Shown here in pieces: positions 19,926-28,833 of a DNA stretch of 64,000 nt (position 1 is the stretch's first letter; each line of letters starts with the position of its first letter). This DNA comes from an uncultured Pelagibacteraceae bacterium (GTDB lineage: Bacteria; Pseudomonadota; Alphaproteobacteria; Pelagibacterales; Pelagibacteraceae). The notes under the pieces were generated by a model that was not told the origin of the DNA, made no database searches, and worked only from the letters and a program-made list of their open reading frames with translations. Location of the stretch: NCBI GenBank assembly GCA_902588925.1, contig CACIRB010000002.1, forward strand, positions 19,211 to 83,210, written 5' to 3'. The translations under genes and the position numbers were made by a program.

Positions 19926-19976
19926 AGTGATGGTGCCCCCGCACGGATTCGAACCGTGGACATATTGATTACAAAT
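19926..19976 (-). repeat. duplicate 3' half of tRNA-Thr(TGT): candidate att-site remnant (copy 1)
   Basis: 51-bp block matching 24723-24773 with two mismatches (19957 T/C, 19962 A/C); covers CCA end, T arm, variable loop and anticodon loop; 5' half of a tRNA absent. Confidence 0.9.
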
Positions 19977-20112
19977 TTATAGATCCAAATTTTTTTTTCT
20001 TTCGCTACTAGATAACACAATACAACACTTTTAGTATGATGAGAGTCTACTAATTATTTTTCTACTATATATCGACTACAGATAGAATTTACTTTCTTAG
20101 ATTGATCAATAT

Positions 20113-21237
20113 TTATTTATTTTTTAATAATTTAAATATTAATTGTCTCAAATTTTGATTATTTTTATTTAAATACATTTGATTTTTAATTACTCTATAA
20201 TGTTTTTTATTCCAATTGACCTGGCTGCAATTAATTAAATTATTTAAAACTCTATCTACCTCATTGTAAGTAGGTTTTTTTATAAAAAAATATTCATATT
20301 TTTTTTTATTACCATCAGGCCATCCAAAATAATGTTTGGCATCTGTATCACTATTGTGTGGCCCCAAACATGCAATCTTTTTTTTTCTACTAATTGCTTC
20401 ATAACCCATTGTAGATGTAAAAAATAAAATATTTTCAAATTGGTCTAGTATTTTATATTTTTTTTCTCGTTGATTACTTTGATGAAAAATACAATTAGAT
20501 TTAAAAATTTTTTTATAAAAATTAATTTCAATAGATTGTTTAGGATTTTTTTTACTTCTTCTAAGTAAAATATGAAGTTTTTTCTTATTTTTAGTTAGAT
20601 ATAAATTGACTAAGTTTAGTATTTTTTTATAGCCTGCAAAATCTGCTTTACCCATACCTCCTTTCATCCCTTCATGAGTTTGAGATAAATATAAAAATTG
20701 CTTACGAAACTTTGTTTTATTAATTGGAATAAGATTATTATAAAAGTGTCCATGAGAAAGATATTTAGATTTTACAATTTTTTCATATTTTGGAATATAG
20801 TATTTATTAAATACAAAGAAATAGTCACACTTTAGATTTTTTGGCCATTTTTTTTCATTTACTTTAAACCAAGTCGCTAAACGAATTCCATTAGAAACTG
20901 AAATAAAATGGATGTTCTTGAAAAAATTTTTTAATTCATACAACTGATATCTTGCTTCATTGAAAGTAATTATAATTTTAGGCGATGTGAATTTTATGAA
21001 ATTTTTAGAGTAGGTTGAAAAAGAAAAATCTAAAAACAAAATTTGCTTTAGAAATAACCAGAAATAAATTTTTTTATTATCACGTAATTCAAGAATATTA
21101 AAATCTTTTTTGATAATTTTTTTAAAAGTTGATGCATGTATTTCATCAAAAAGAAGTATTTTATTTTTCTTTGGAAAATCAAAACGAAGTCGAATTCTTA
21201 AGAGTTGATTTATATATTTCAGAATTTTTTGATACAT
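20113..21237 (-). CDS. putative surface-carbohydrate biosynthesis protein (GT-B/transferase-like)
   Basis: 374 aa; SVSNGIRLATWF, GFxY-like LYLSQTHEGMKGGMGKADFAGYKK, FENILFFTSTMGYEAISRKKKIACLGPH; resembles Leptospira-type surface carbohydrate proteins. Confidence 0.55.
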   Translation of the reverse strand: MYQKILKYINQLLRIRLRFDFPKKNKILLFDEIHASTFKKIIKKDFNILELRDNKKIYFWLFLKQILFLDFSFSTYSKNFIKFTSPKIIITFNEARYQLYELKNFFKNIHFISVSNGIRLATWFKVNEKKWPKNLKCDYFFVFNKYYIPKYEKIVKSKYLSHGHFYNNLIPINKTKFRKQFLYLSQTHEGMKGGMGKADFAGYKKILNLVNLYLTKNKKKLHILLRRSKKNPKQSIEINFYKKIFKSNCIFHQSNQREKKYKILDQFENILFFTSTMGYEAISRKKKIACLGPHNSDTDAKHYFGWPDGNKKKYEYFFIKKPTYNEVDRVLNNLINCSQVNWNKKHYRVIKNQMYLNKNNQNLRQLIFKLLKNK

Positions 21238-21284
21238 TCAAATATCTTTTAATTTTCGTTTAATTTATATTAAGCATTGATCAA

Positions 21285-21309
21285 GGTGCTTAAATTAAGC
21301 GCCTTTTTT
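21285..21309 (+). terminator. Rho-independent-terminator-like hairpin + T6 in a divergent intergenic region
   Basis: GGTGCTT-AAATT-AAGCGCC (7 bp, one G-T) followed by TTTTTT. Confidence 0.65.
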
Positions 21310-21416
21310 CCTTTATAGAATTTAGGAATACGAATGCTTATTTATTGACACTTACATTCAAAACTTACCTTATCTTTTGTTAGATTTATTGTGACTATAA
21401 TCTATATATATTAAAA

Positions 21417-23621
21417 ATGAAAAAAAAATATTACTTATTAGGTATTCAATCGTACGCAAACCACGATTCTGGTGCAAGTATTTTAAAGATCGATGACTCT
21501 AATAATATTTTAGATTTTGTAGCAATATCAGAAGAAAGATTAATAAGAAAAAAATATCCTTATACCTTTCCCATACACTCAATAAATTACTGTATGGAGT
21601 ATTTCAATTTGAAGAAATTATCGCAAATTAATTTTATCATATCAGATTGGATACGTATAAAAAGATGGCTGAGATCAGGACCAGCATATAATTATCAATT
21701 ATTTGATTATATAAAAGAAAAGCTAAACTTTGATAAAGATAAGATTATTCAAATTGATCATCATCTTGCACACGCTGCAAGTACTTATTATTCAAGTGGG
21801 TATAAAGAATCTGCAATTTTAATTGTTGATGCAAATGGCTCAGATTGTGAAACAAATTCTTTTTTTTATGGAAAAAATAATAAAATTAGTCTTTTAGATA
21901 AAAGTAAAAATCATGGTATTGGCTCTGTTTATACTGCGATTACTAAAAATATTTTAAATCTTGGTGATAGTGGTGAAGGTAAAACGATGGGTTTAGCACC
22001 ATATGGAAAGGCTAATCCAAAAATAAAGATTAAACATTCATTAAATGGTATCCACACAAACTTTTCAGATTTTATGAGAAGAATACCTTATTCGGATGTT
22101 TTAAATCAAATAAATGAAAATTATAGACCTCAAGTAATAAAAAAAAATTATCCAAAAGCTACCAAAAAAAACATCATGAAAAAAATATTTTGCGATTGGG
22201 CATATGCAGTTCAAGATCTTACAGAAAGAGTATTTTTACATCTAGGTAAAGAACTTTACAAATTAAAAAAAGTAAAAAATATATGTTTAGCTGGTGGAGT
22301 TGCATTAAATTCAGTTGCTAATAACGTTTTGTTAAAAAAAACTAAATTTAAAAATATGTTTGTTTTTCCAGCATGTTCAGACTCTGGAATACCATTTGGA
22401 TTAGTCCTTTGGGGTTATCATAATATTCTGAAACGCAAAAAAAGAATAAAATTTAATAATGCTTATACTGGAAAAAAATACTCAAAAAAAGAATTATTAC
22501 TATTTTTGAAGAAATATAATTTTGACTTTAAAGAGACAAATCCAAAAGAAATTGCTATCCTAATATCAAAAGGTTTTGTAGTAGGAAATTTTTTTGGAAA
22601 AAGTGAATACGGTCCAAGAGCACTAGGTAATAGAAGTATTATTGCTGATGCTAGAAATCCTAAAATGAGAGATTTTATAAACAAAAAAGTAAAACATAGA
22701 GAAATTTTTAGACCTTTTGCACCCTCTATTCTTGAGGAATTTTCAAATAAATTCTTTGATATTGATAATTCACCTTTCATGTTACAGGTCGCTAAAAGTA
22801 AAAAAAGTAAACTTATACCCTCTGCTATTCACGTAGACAATACAGCGAGAGTACAAACAGTTAATAAATTTCAGAATCAAAATTACTATTCTATTATTAA
22901 AGAATTTTATAAATTAACAGGTATTCCAGTAATCTTGAATACGTCTTTCAATGATGCGGGAGAACCATTAGTTGAAACACCTCAAGATGCTATTTTATGT
23001 TTTTTAAAAACTAAAATCGATTGTTTAGTATTAGACAATATTTTACTTTTTAAAAACAAACAAAAAAAAATCAAAGAGAAAATAAGAAAACTAGACGCTA
23101 CAAGATCTCAAAAAATTAAGTTAGATGAAAAAAAATTGATTAAAAAATTTACGATCAAATATTCTGAAAATGAATTTAAAAAAAGAAAAAAGAAAGAAAA
23201 TTTAAAAGCTAAGTACCATGTTTTGAATAAACCGATAAGAAAAATTAAAAATTTTATAAAAAATTTCAATTCCCAGAGTAAACCATTATTAATTATTGGC
23301 TCAGAGGATCACACAAATATATTAAGCAAAATATTTAAATTAGATGAAAATAAAGTAGCTTTTTTAGATATAAATAAAAATGATATAATTAAGAAAAAGA
23401 AAAAAATTCATAAATTTGTAAAGATTAAAAAAATAGATTTTTCAAAATATTATGAAAATATATTTATTTCTACCTTCGAGTACAATAAAGAAATTATTAA
23501 AAAATTTAAAATTAAGAAATATTTTACTCCATATGATAATTCATCAAGAAGTATTATTGATTATTATTATATTAAGAAGTTTTCTGGTAAAACAAAATTA
23601 CATTCCAAAAGTATTTATTAA
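21417..23621 (+). CDS. carbamoyltransferase, NodU/CmcH/TobZ family, with C-terminal extension
   Basis: IDHHLAHAASTYYSSGYKESAILIVDANG, GEGKTMGLAPYG, CLAGGVALNSVANN, FGKSEYGPRALGNRSIIADARNPKMRDFINKKVKHREIFRPFAPSI, ILNTSFNDAGEPLVETPQDA; ~170-aa extra C-terminal region. Confidence 0.93.
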   Translation: MKKKYYLLGIQSYANHDSGASILKIDDSNNILDFVAISEERLIRKKYPYTFPIHSINYCMEYFNLKKLSQINFIISDWIRIKRWLRSGPAYNYQLFDYIKEKLNFDKDKIIQIDHHLAHAASTYYSSGYKESAILIVDANGSDCETNSFFYGKNNKISLLDKSKNHGIGSVYTAITKNILNLGDSGEGKTMGLAPYGKANPKIKIKHSLNGIHTNFSDFMRRIPYSDVLNQINENYRPQVIKKNYPKATKKNIMKKIFCDWAYAVQDLTERVFLHLGKELYKLKKVKNICLAGGVALNSVANNVLLKKTKFKNMFVFPACSDSGIPFGLVLWGYHNILKRKKRIKFNNAYTGKKYSKKELLLFLKKYNFDFKETNPKEIAILISKGFVVGNFFGKSEYGPRALGNRSIIADARNPKMRDFINKKVKHREIFRPFAPSILEEFSNKFFDIDNSPFMLQVAKSKKSKLIPSAIHVDNTARVQTVNKFQNQNYYSIIKEFYKLTGIPVILNTSFNDAGEPLVETPQDAILCFLKTKIDCLVLDNILLFKNKQKKIKEKIRKLDATRSQKIKLDEKKLIKKFTIKYSENEFKKRKKKENLKAKYHVLNKPIRKIKNFIKNFNSQSKPLLIIGSEDHTNILSKIFKLDENKVAFLDINKNDIIKKKKKIHKFVKIKKIDFSKYYENIFISTFEYNKEIIKKFKIKKYFTPYDNSSRSIIDYYYIKKFSGKTKLHSKSIY

Positions 23622-23638
23622 ATAAAAATATATTTTTA

Positions 23639-24526
23639 TTAATTAGCAATAGCTATTAAAGTATCATTAAGATTGTTTTTTATTAAATAGCGATCATAAT
23701 TATCTAAATCATTTTTTCTAGTTATAAGACTTTTGAAAAAAGTATGTCCTCCTGGTTTATCTTTTAACATCCAGCCTAGATGATTATTTAAATTGTGCCT
23801 CTGAATTTTAATTATCTTTATGTTTTTAAATTTTGCTTTTTTAAGAAACAATGTCAAACTTTTTGGAGTATGCCAAATTAAACTTTCTCTACAAAATGTA
23901 AATTGTTTAAAATTTCTAAGATCATATTTACTAATCAATGCATCATTTGCACAAGGTACCTCAATTATTATTTTCCCCCCTTTTTTTAAATACTTTTTAA
24001 TTTTAATTAGAGTTTCTATTTGATTAGGTAAATAGTGCAATGTATGAAAAAGAGTTACTAAATCAAACTTATGTTGAAATTTATTAATTTCAGACTGAAC
24101 TTTAATTTTAGAATTTTTTTTTTTAATAAATTCTATTGATGCTTTAGATAACTCTACACCATTCAGTTGATTGGTAATCTTGTTACAAAGAAATAAAAAC
24201 TGGCCATAACCACAACCATAATCTAGAACATTTTTATTTTTTATAAATTTCTTAAAAAGATTAAAATATCTTAAATAATCATTTAATATATTTGTTTTAT
24301 TAATAAATAATTTAGAAGTTTGTTTTGGTGTTTTTACATCAAAAATTTTTTTGTAAAAATTATCATTAACTAAATATTTTTCTAAAAAAATAAATTTATT
24401 TTTAGTATCTAATAAAACAGCCGATCTCCCATTTCTTAAATTTTTTTTTATTACTTTTAATCTATTGTTTTTTATTAAACCAACTTTTTTTAAATCATTA
24501 AAAACTGGATTATTAATTTTAATCAT
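23639..24526 (-). CDS. class I SAM-dependent methyltransferase
   Basis: NVLDYGCGYGQFLFLCNK, FDLVTLFHTLHYLPNQIETLIKIKKYLKKGGKIIIEVPC. Confidence 0.85.
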   Translation of the reverse strand: MIKINNPVFNDLKKVGLIKNNRLKVIKKNLRNGRSAVLLDTKNKFIFLEKYLVNDNFYKKIFDVKTPKQTSKLFINKTNILNDYLRYFNLFKKFIKNKNVLDYGCGYGQFLFLCNKITNQLNGVELSKASIEFIKKKNSKIKVQSEINKFQHKFDLVTLFHTLHYLPNQIETLIKIKKYLKKGGKIIIEVPCANDALISKYDLRNFKQFTFCRESLIWHTPKSLTLFLKKAKFKNIKIIKIQRHNLNNHLGWMLKDKPGGHTFFKSLITRKNDLDNYDRYLIKNNLNDTLIAIAN

Positions 24527-24722
24527 TTTGATATTGTTTATTAGGTGTTAACAATAATTTCAAGTATGTGATTACTAATCAATTGGTAAAGTTTAAATAA
24601 ACATTTGTTAACAACAATAATTTTAAAATATTTTTGATTAAGAAAATCTCACAACAATCCTACAACACATAAACTTAAATTAAATATAAATGTATTAAGA
24701 ATAATAAGTGTTGATTTAATTG

Positions 24723-24773
24723 AGTGATGGTGCCCCCGCACGGATTCGAACCGCGGACCTATTGATTACAAAT
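24723..24773 (-). repeat. tRNA-Thr 3'-half repeat (copy 2, part of the intact tRNA; candidate att site)
   Basis: Matches 19926-19976, two mismatches. Confidence 0.9.
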
Positions 24774-24803
24774 CAATTGCTCTACCAACTGAGCTACAAG
24801 GGC
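24728..24803 (-). tRNA. tRNA-Thr (TGT), CCA encoded
   Basis: Reverse complement GCCCTTG TA GCTC AGTTGGTA GAGC A ATTGA TTTGTAA TCAAT AGGTC CGCGG TTCGAAT CCGTG CGGGGGC A CCA folds as a cloverleaf. Confidence 0.95.
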
Positions 24804-24906
24804 TCTTAGATCTCAAGCTTTTATACCATTAATTATATTTTTCAAATTTTATTTTCTTTGATAATACAAGTATTTTTAAAAATGGTGATTATAAAATATA
24901 TTTTTA

Positions 24907-25872
24907 TTAAAACTTGTTTAAATTTAGCCAATTTTTTTTGTAATCTTGATAAGTTTTTTCTAAACCTTTTTTTAAAGAAACTTTAGGTTTAAAACCAAAA
25001 TATTCCATTCGTACACTGTCTAACAATTTTCTTGGAGTGCCATCGGGTCTAGTAAAATCATATTCAATTTTACCTTTAAATCCTACGATTTTCTTTATAT
25101 TTTTTGCCAGTTCATTAATAGTTATCTCAATATTACTCCCAACATTAACGTGACTTGACATTGGTGTAGAAAATTTTCTAAAGGTTCTTATATCTTTATT
25201 CATTAAATGAATAGACGCTTTTGCTAAATCATCAACGTATAAAAATTCTCTTTTTGGTTTTCCACTACCCCAAATAACAACTTTTTTTGAATTATTCATT
25301 TTTGCTTTATGAAACCGATTTATCAGTCCTGGTATTACATGACTATCTTCATCATGATAATTATCACCTGGACCATAAAGGTTCGTCGGCATTATGCATC
25401 TATAATCTAAACCATATTGTCGATTATAACTTTCGCACATTTTAATTCCTGCAATTTTAGCGATCGCATATGGTTCATTTGTAGGTTCTAATTTTCCTGT
25501 CAAAAGTTTTTCTTCTTTTATGGGTTGTTTGGCCTTCTTAGGATAAATACAGCTTGATCCCAAAAACAATAATTTTTTAATACCACTTACATAAGAGCTA
25601 TGAATTATATTAGTTTGTATCATTAGATTTTCGTAAATAAAATTTGCTGGGTAATTATTATTAGCACTAATTCCTCCTACTTTAGCTGCTGCTATATACA
25701 CTTCATCTATCTTATTTTTTTTAAAAAAATTTAGAACTTTTTTTTGATCTAACAAATCAAGTTCTTTTTTTTCTTTAGTTATTAGTTCTACATTGCGCAA
25801 TTTTAAATAGCGAACTAAAGCAGATCCAACCATACCATTATGCCCTGCAATGAATATTTTGGTTTTAGACAT
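24907..25872 (-). CDS. fcl: GDP-L-fucose synthase
   Basis: [75 protein letters not shown]. Confidence 0.96.
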   Translation of the reverse strand: MSKTKIFIAGHNGMVGSALVRYLKLRNVELITKEKKELDLLDQKKVLNFFKKNKIDEVYIAAAKVGGISANNNYPANFIYENLMIQTNIIHSSYVSGIKKLLFLGSSCIYPKKAKQPIKEEKLLTGKLEPTNEPYAIAKIAGIKMCESYNRQYGLDYRCIMPTNLYGPGDNYHDEDSHVIPGLINRFHKAKMNNSKKVVIWGSGKPKREFLYVDDLAKASIHLMNKDIRTFRKFSTPMSSHVNVGSNIEITINELAKNIKKIVGFKGKIEYDFTRPDGTPRKLLDSVRMEYFGFKPKVSLKKGLEKTYQDYKKNWLNLNKF

Positions 25873-25895
25873 AATCTTTTCAAATATAATATTTT

Positions 25896-26957
25896 TTAAT
25901 TTTTATGATTATATGATTTACCTTTTTTTAATAAGTCGATGTCTTTTTCAACCATTTCTTTTACTAACTGTTCAAAAGAAATTTTTGGTATCCAGTTTAA
26001 TTCTTTTTTTGCTTTACTAGCATCACCTAGTAATGCTTCTACCTCTGTAGGACGAAAATATCTTGAATCAATTTTAATAATTTCTTTTCCATTATAAACT
26101 CCAACTTCATCTAAACCTGTACCTTTCCACTCAATTTTCATATCTAAATTTTTCAAAACCAACTTCACAAAGTCTCTTACAGAATACTGTTTCCCAGTAG
26201 CTATAACGAAGTCTTGTGGTTTTTTTTGTTGAAGCATTAACCATTGAACCTCAACAAAGTCTTTTGCATGACCCCAATCTCTTAATGCATCAAGATTTCC
26301 AAGATACAAGCATTCTTGAAATCCTAGTTTTATACGAGATAGTCCTCTTGTAATTTTTCTAGTAACAAAAGTTTCACCTCTTACTGGACTTTCATGATTA
26401 AATAAAATGCCATTACATGCATAAATATCGTATGCCTCTCGGTAGTTTACTGTTATCCAATAAGCATAAAGCTTCGCAACTCCGTAAGGACTTCTAGGAT
26501 AAAAAGGAGTATTTTCATTTTTTGGATTTTCTTTAGATGCTCCATATAACTCAGAAGTTGATGCTTGATAAAATTTTGTTTTTTTTTCTAATTTCAAAAT
26601 TCTAATAGCCTCTAAAATTCTAAGAGTTCCTAATGCATCTGAGTTTGCAGTATACTCAGGTTTCTCAAAAGAAACAGCAACATGACTTTGAGCTGCTAAA
26701 TTATAAATTTCATCAGGTTGAACTTCTTGAATTATTCTAATTAAAGATGTTGCATCTGTTAAATCTCCATAATGTAAAATTAATTTACGATGTTTTTCTT
26801 GTGGATCTTGATATAAATGATCAATACGGTGTGTATTTATTAAAGATGATCTTCTTTTGATACCATGAACTTCATAACCTTTTTGCAATAAAAATTCTGC
26901 TAAATAGGATCCGTCTTGACCAGTTATTCCTGTTATTAAAGCTTTACTTTTTTTCAT
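25896..26957 (-). CDS. gmd: GDP-mannose 4,6-dehydratase
   Basis: [83 protein letters not shown]. Confidence 0.97.
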   Translation of the reverse strand: MKKSKALITGITGQDGSYLAEFLLQKGYEVHGIKRRSSLINTHRIDHLYQDPQEKHRKLILHYGDLTDATSLIRIIQEVQPDEIYNLAAQSHVAVSFEKPEYTANSDALGTLRILEAIRILKLEKKTKFYQASTSELYGASKENPKNENTPFYPRSPYGVAKLYAYWITVNYREAYDIYACNGILFNHESPVRGETFVTRKITRGLSRIKLGFQECLYLGNLDALRDWGHAKDFVEVQWLMLQQKKPQDFVIATGKQYSVRDFVKLVLKNLDMKIEWKGTGLDEVGVYNGKEIIKIDSRYFRPTEVEALLGDASKAKKELNWIPKISFEQLVKEMVEKDIDLLKKGKSYNHKN

Positions 26958-27065
26958 TATTTAAAAATATTATTAAGTCGATTTTTTTATAATTAATATA
27001 ATAATCATACTATTTATTTATGTTATTGTATTATTAATTTTTTAAAAAATAGTTAAAAATTTTTA

Positions 27066-28094
27066 ATGAATAGTAATTATCAAACATCACTTGTTATAAC
27101 AACAATTAACAAGCCAAATAAAGTTATTAACAAGTACTTAGATATAACTAAAAAAAACAAAATTAACTATATAATCATTGGTGATAAAAAAACTCCAAAC
27201 TATAAAAATAAATATCCGTACTTTGATTTAAAAAAACAAAAAAAATTTAATTTTAAAATTTTTAATTTATTACCTTACAATACGTATTCTAGAAAAAATC
27301 TTGGTTATCTTATTGCAATGAAAAATAAATCAAAAATTATTATAGAGACTGATGACGATAATTTACCAAAAAAAAATTTTTTCAATAATTTAAAAATTAA
27401 TAAAACTCTTAAAGAGTTTAGTGGACCTAGATGGATAAACATACTAGAAATTTTTAAAACAAATAACAAAATTATTTGGCCGAGAGGTTTTCCATTAAAT
27501 TTATTAAATAAAAAAAATAAATATAAAGTTAAAAAAAGAAATGTTTTTTCTCCTATTCAGCAAAGAATGTGTGATGGTAATCCTGATGTTGATGCTATTT
27601 TTAGATTAACTAAAAAATTTAGAAACCATTATTTTAAGAAAATTGATATCGCAGTAAATAATAAATCAATCTCTCCTTTTAATAGTCAAAACACAGTCTG
27701 GCATGAAATTGCCTTTCCCCTAATGTATTTGCCATCTTATTGCACCATGAGATCTACCGATATATGGAGAGGATTAATTGCAGTAAGGATTTTAGAAAAT
27801 TATAATTGGAATTTAACTTTTTTAAAATCAACAGTTATACAAGAAAGAAACCCCCATGATTTGATGGATGATTTTATTCAAGAAATACCAGTTTATAAAA
27901 ATAATGTTGAACTTTGTAATGTGATTAAAAAAGTAAATTTAAGCAATAGATATAAAGATATACTCTTAAATATTTATAAGTGTTATGATCAACTAGTTAA
28001 AAAAAAAATTTTAAATAAAAAAGAGTTACCACTATTAAAAAGGTGGTTACTAGATATAAATAAAATTTATCCAAATTTAAATAAATATAAATAG
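27066..28094 (+). CDS. STELLO-like glycosyltransferase (DUF288-like)
   Basis: LVITTINKPNKVINKYLDI, LLPYNTYSRKNLGYLIAMKNKSKIIIETDDDNLPKKNFF, GPRWINILEIF. Confidence 0.7.
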   Translation: MNSNYQTSLVITTINKPNKVINKYLDITKKNKINYIIIGDKKTPNYKNKYPYFDLKKQKKFNFKIFNLLPYNTYSRKNLGYLIAMKNKSKIIIETDDDNLPKKNFFNNLKINKTLKEFSGPRWINILEIFKTNNKIIWPRGFPLNLLNKKNKYKVKKRNVFSPIQQRMCDGNPDVDAIFRLTKKFRNHYFKKIDIAVNNKSISPFNSQNTVWHEIAFPLMYLPSYCTMRSTDIWRGLIAVRILENYNWNLTFLKSTVIQERNPHDLMDDFIQEIPVYKNNVELCNVIKKVNLSNRYKDILLNIYKCYDQLVKKKILNKKELPLLKRWLLDINKIYPNLNKYK

Positions 28095-28103
28095 TAAATT
28101 AGA

Positions 28104-28820
28104 ATGAAAACAAATATTGCTATATTTACTCCAATGGCTAATGAAGAAAAAAATGCAAAAAAATTTATTTTAAAAATTTTAAAATATAGAAAGTATTTTA
28201 ATAAATTCAGATATTTTATTATATTAGATAAAGCATCAACAGATAATACTTATAAAATTGTTAAAGAATTAGAAAATAAGCATAAACCATTAAAAGTAAT
28301 ATGGTCACCAAAAAACAAAACTGTAGTTGATGCTTATGTAGAAGGGTATAAAAATTGTTTAAAAACTGATTATGAGTGGATACTAGAAATAGATGCTGGA
28401 GGAAGTCATAACCCAAAAAATATATTAAATTTTATCAAATTTATTAACAATGATTATGATTGTATTTATGGGAGTAGATTTTGTAAAAATGGAAAAATGT
28501 TAAATTCTAATTATATAAGAGATCTTTTTAGCAAAGGTGGATCTTTATTGACAAAATTTTTTTTTAATATCAATTTGTTGGATACTACTAGCGGCTATCA
28601 AATGTTTAACAAAAATGTTCTCAAAAAAATTATTAATAAGAAGTTATTATCAAGAAATAGATTTTTTCAGACTGAAATTAAAATCTATACTCGAAAACTG
28701 AATATTAAAGAAGTGCCTATCCAGTATGTTTGTCAAACTCATACTATGAATTTGTATGCAATTTTTGAATCAATTTATTTGTTACTTAAAATAAGATTAT
28801 TAAATAAAAATCACATATAG
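28104..28820 (+). CDS. GT2 family glycosyltransferase (dolichyl/polyprenyl-phosphate-sugar transferase-like)
   Basis: IFTPMANEEKNAKKFI, LDKASTDNTYKIVKEL, WILEIDAGGSHNPKNI, YGSRF, DTTSGYQMFNKNVL. Confidence 0.85.
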   Translation: MKTNIAIFTPMANEEKNAKKFILKILKYRKYFNKFRYFIILDKASTDNTYKIVKELENKHKPLKVIWSPKNKTVVDAYVEGYKNCLKTDYEWILEIDAGGSHNPKNILNFIKFINNDYDCIYGSRFCKNGKMLNSNYIRDLFSKGGSLLTKFFFNINLLDTTSGYQMFNKNVLKKIINKKLLSRNRFFQTEIKIYTRKLNIKEVPIQYVCQTHTMNLYAIFESIYLLLKIRLLNKNHI

Positions 28821-28833
28821 ATTATTTTATAAT

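Noticed and set aside
19926-19976. Possible second functional tRNA gene
   Set aside because: Only the 3' half (anticodon loop to CCA) is present; no D arm or 5' acceptor strand follows, so it is a remnant.
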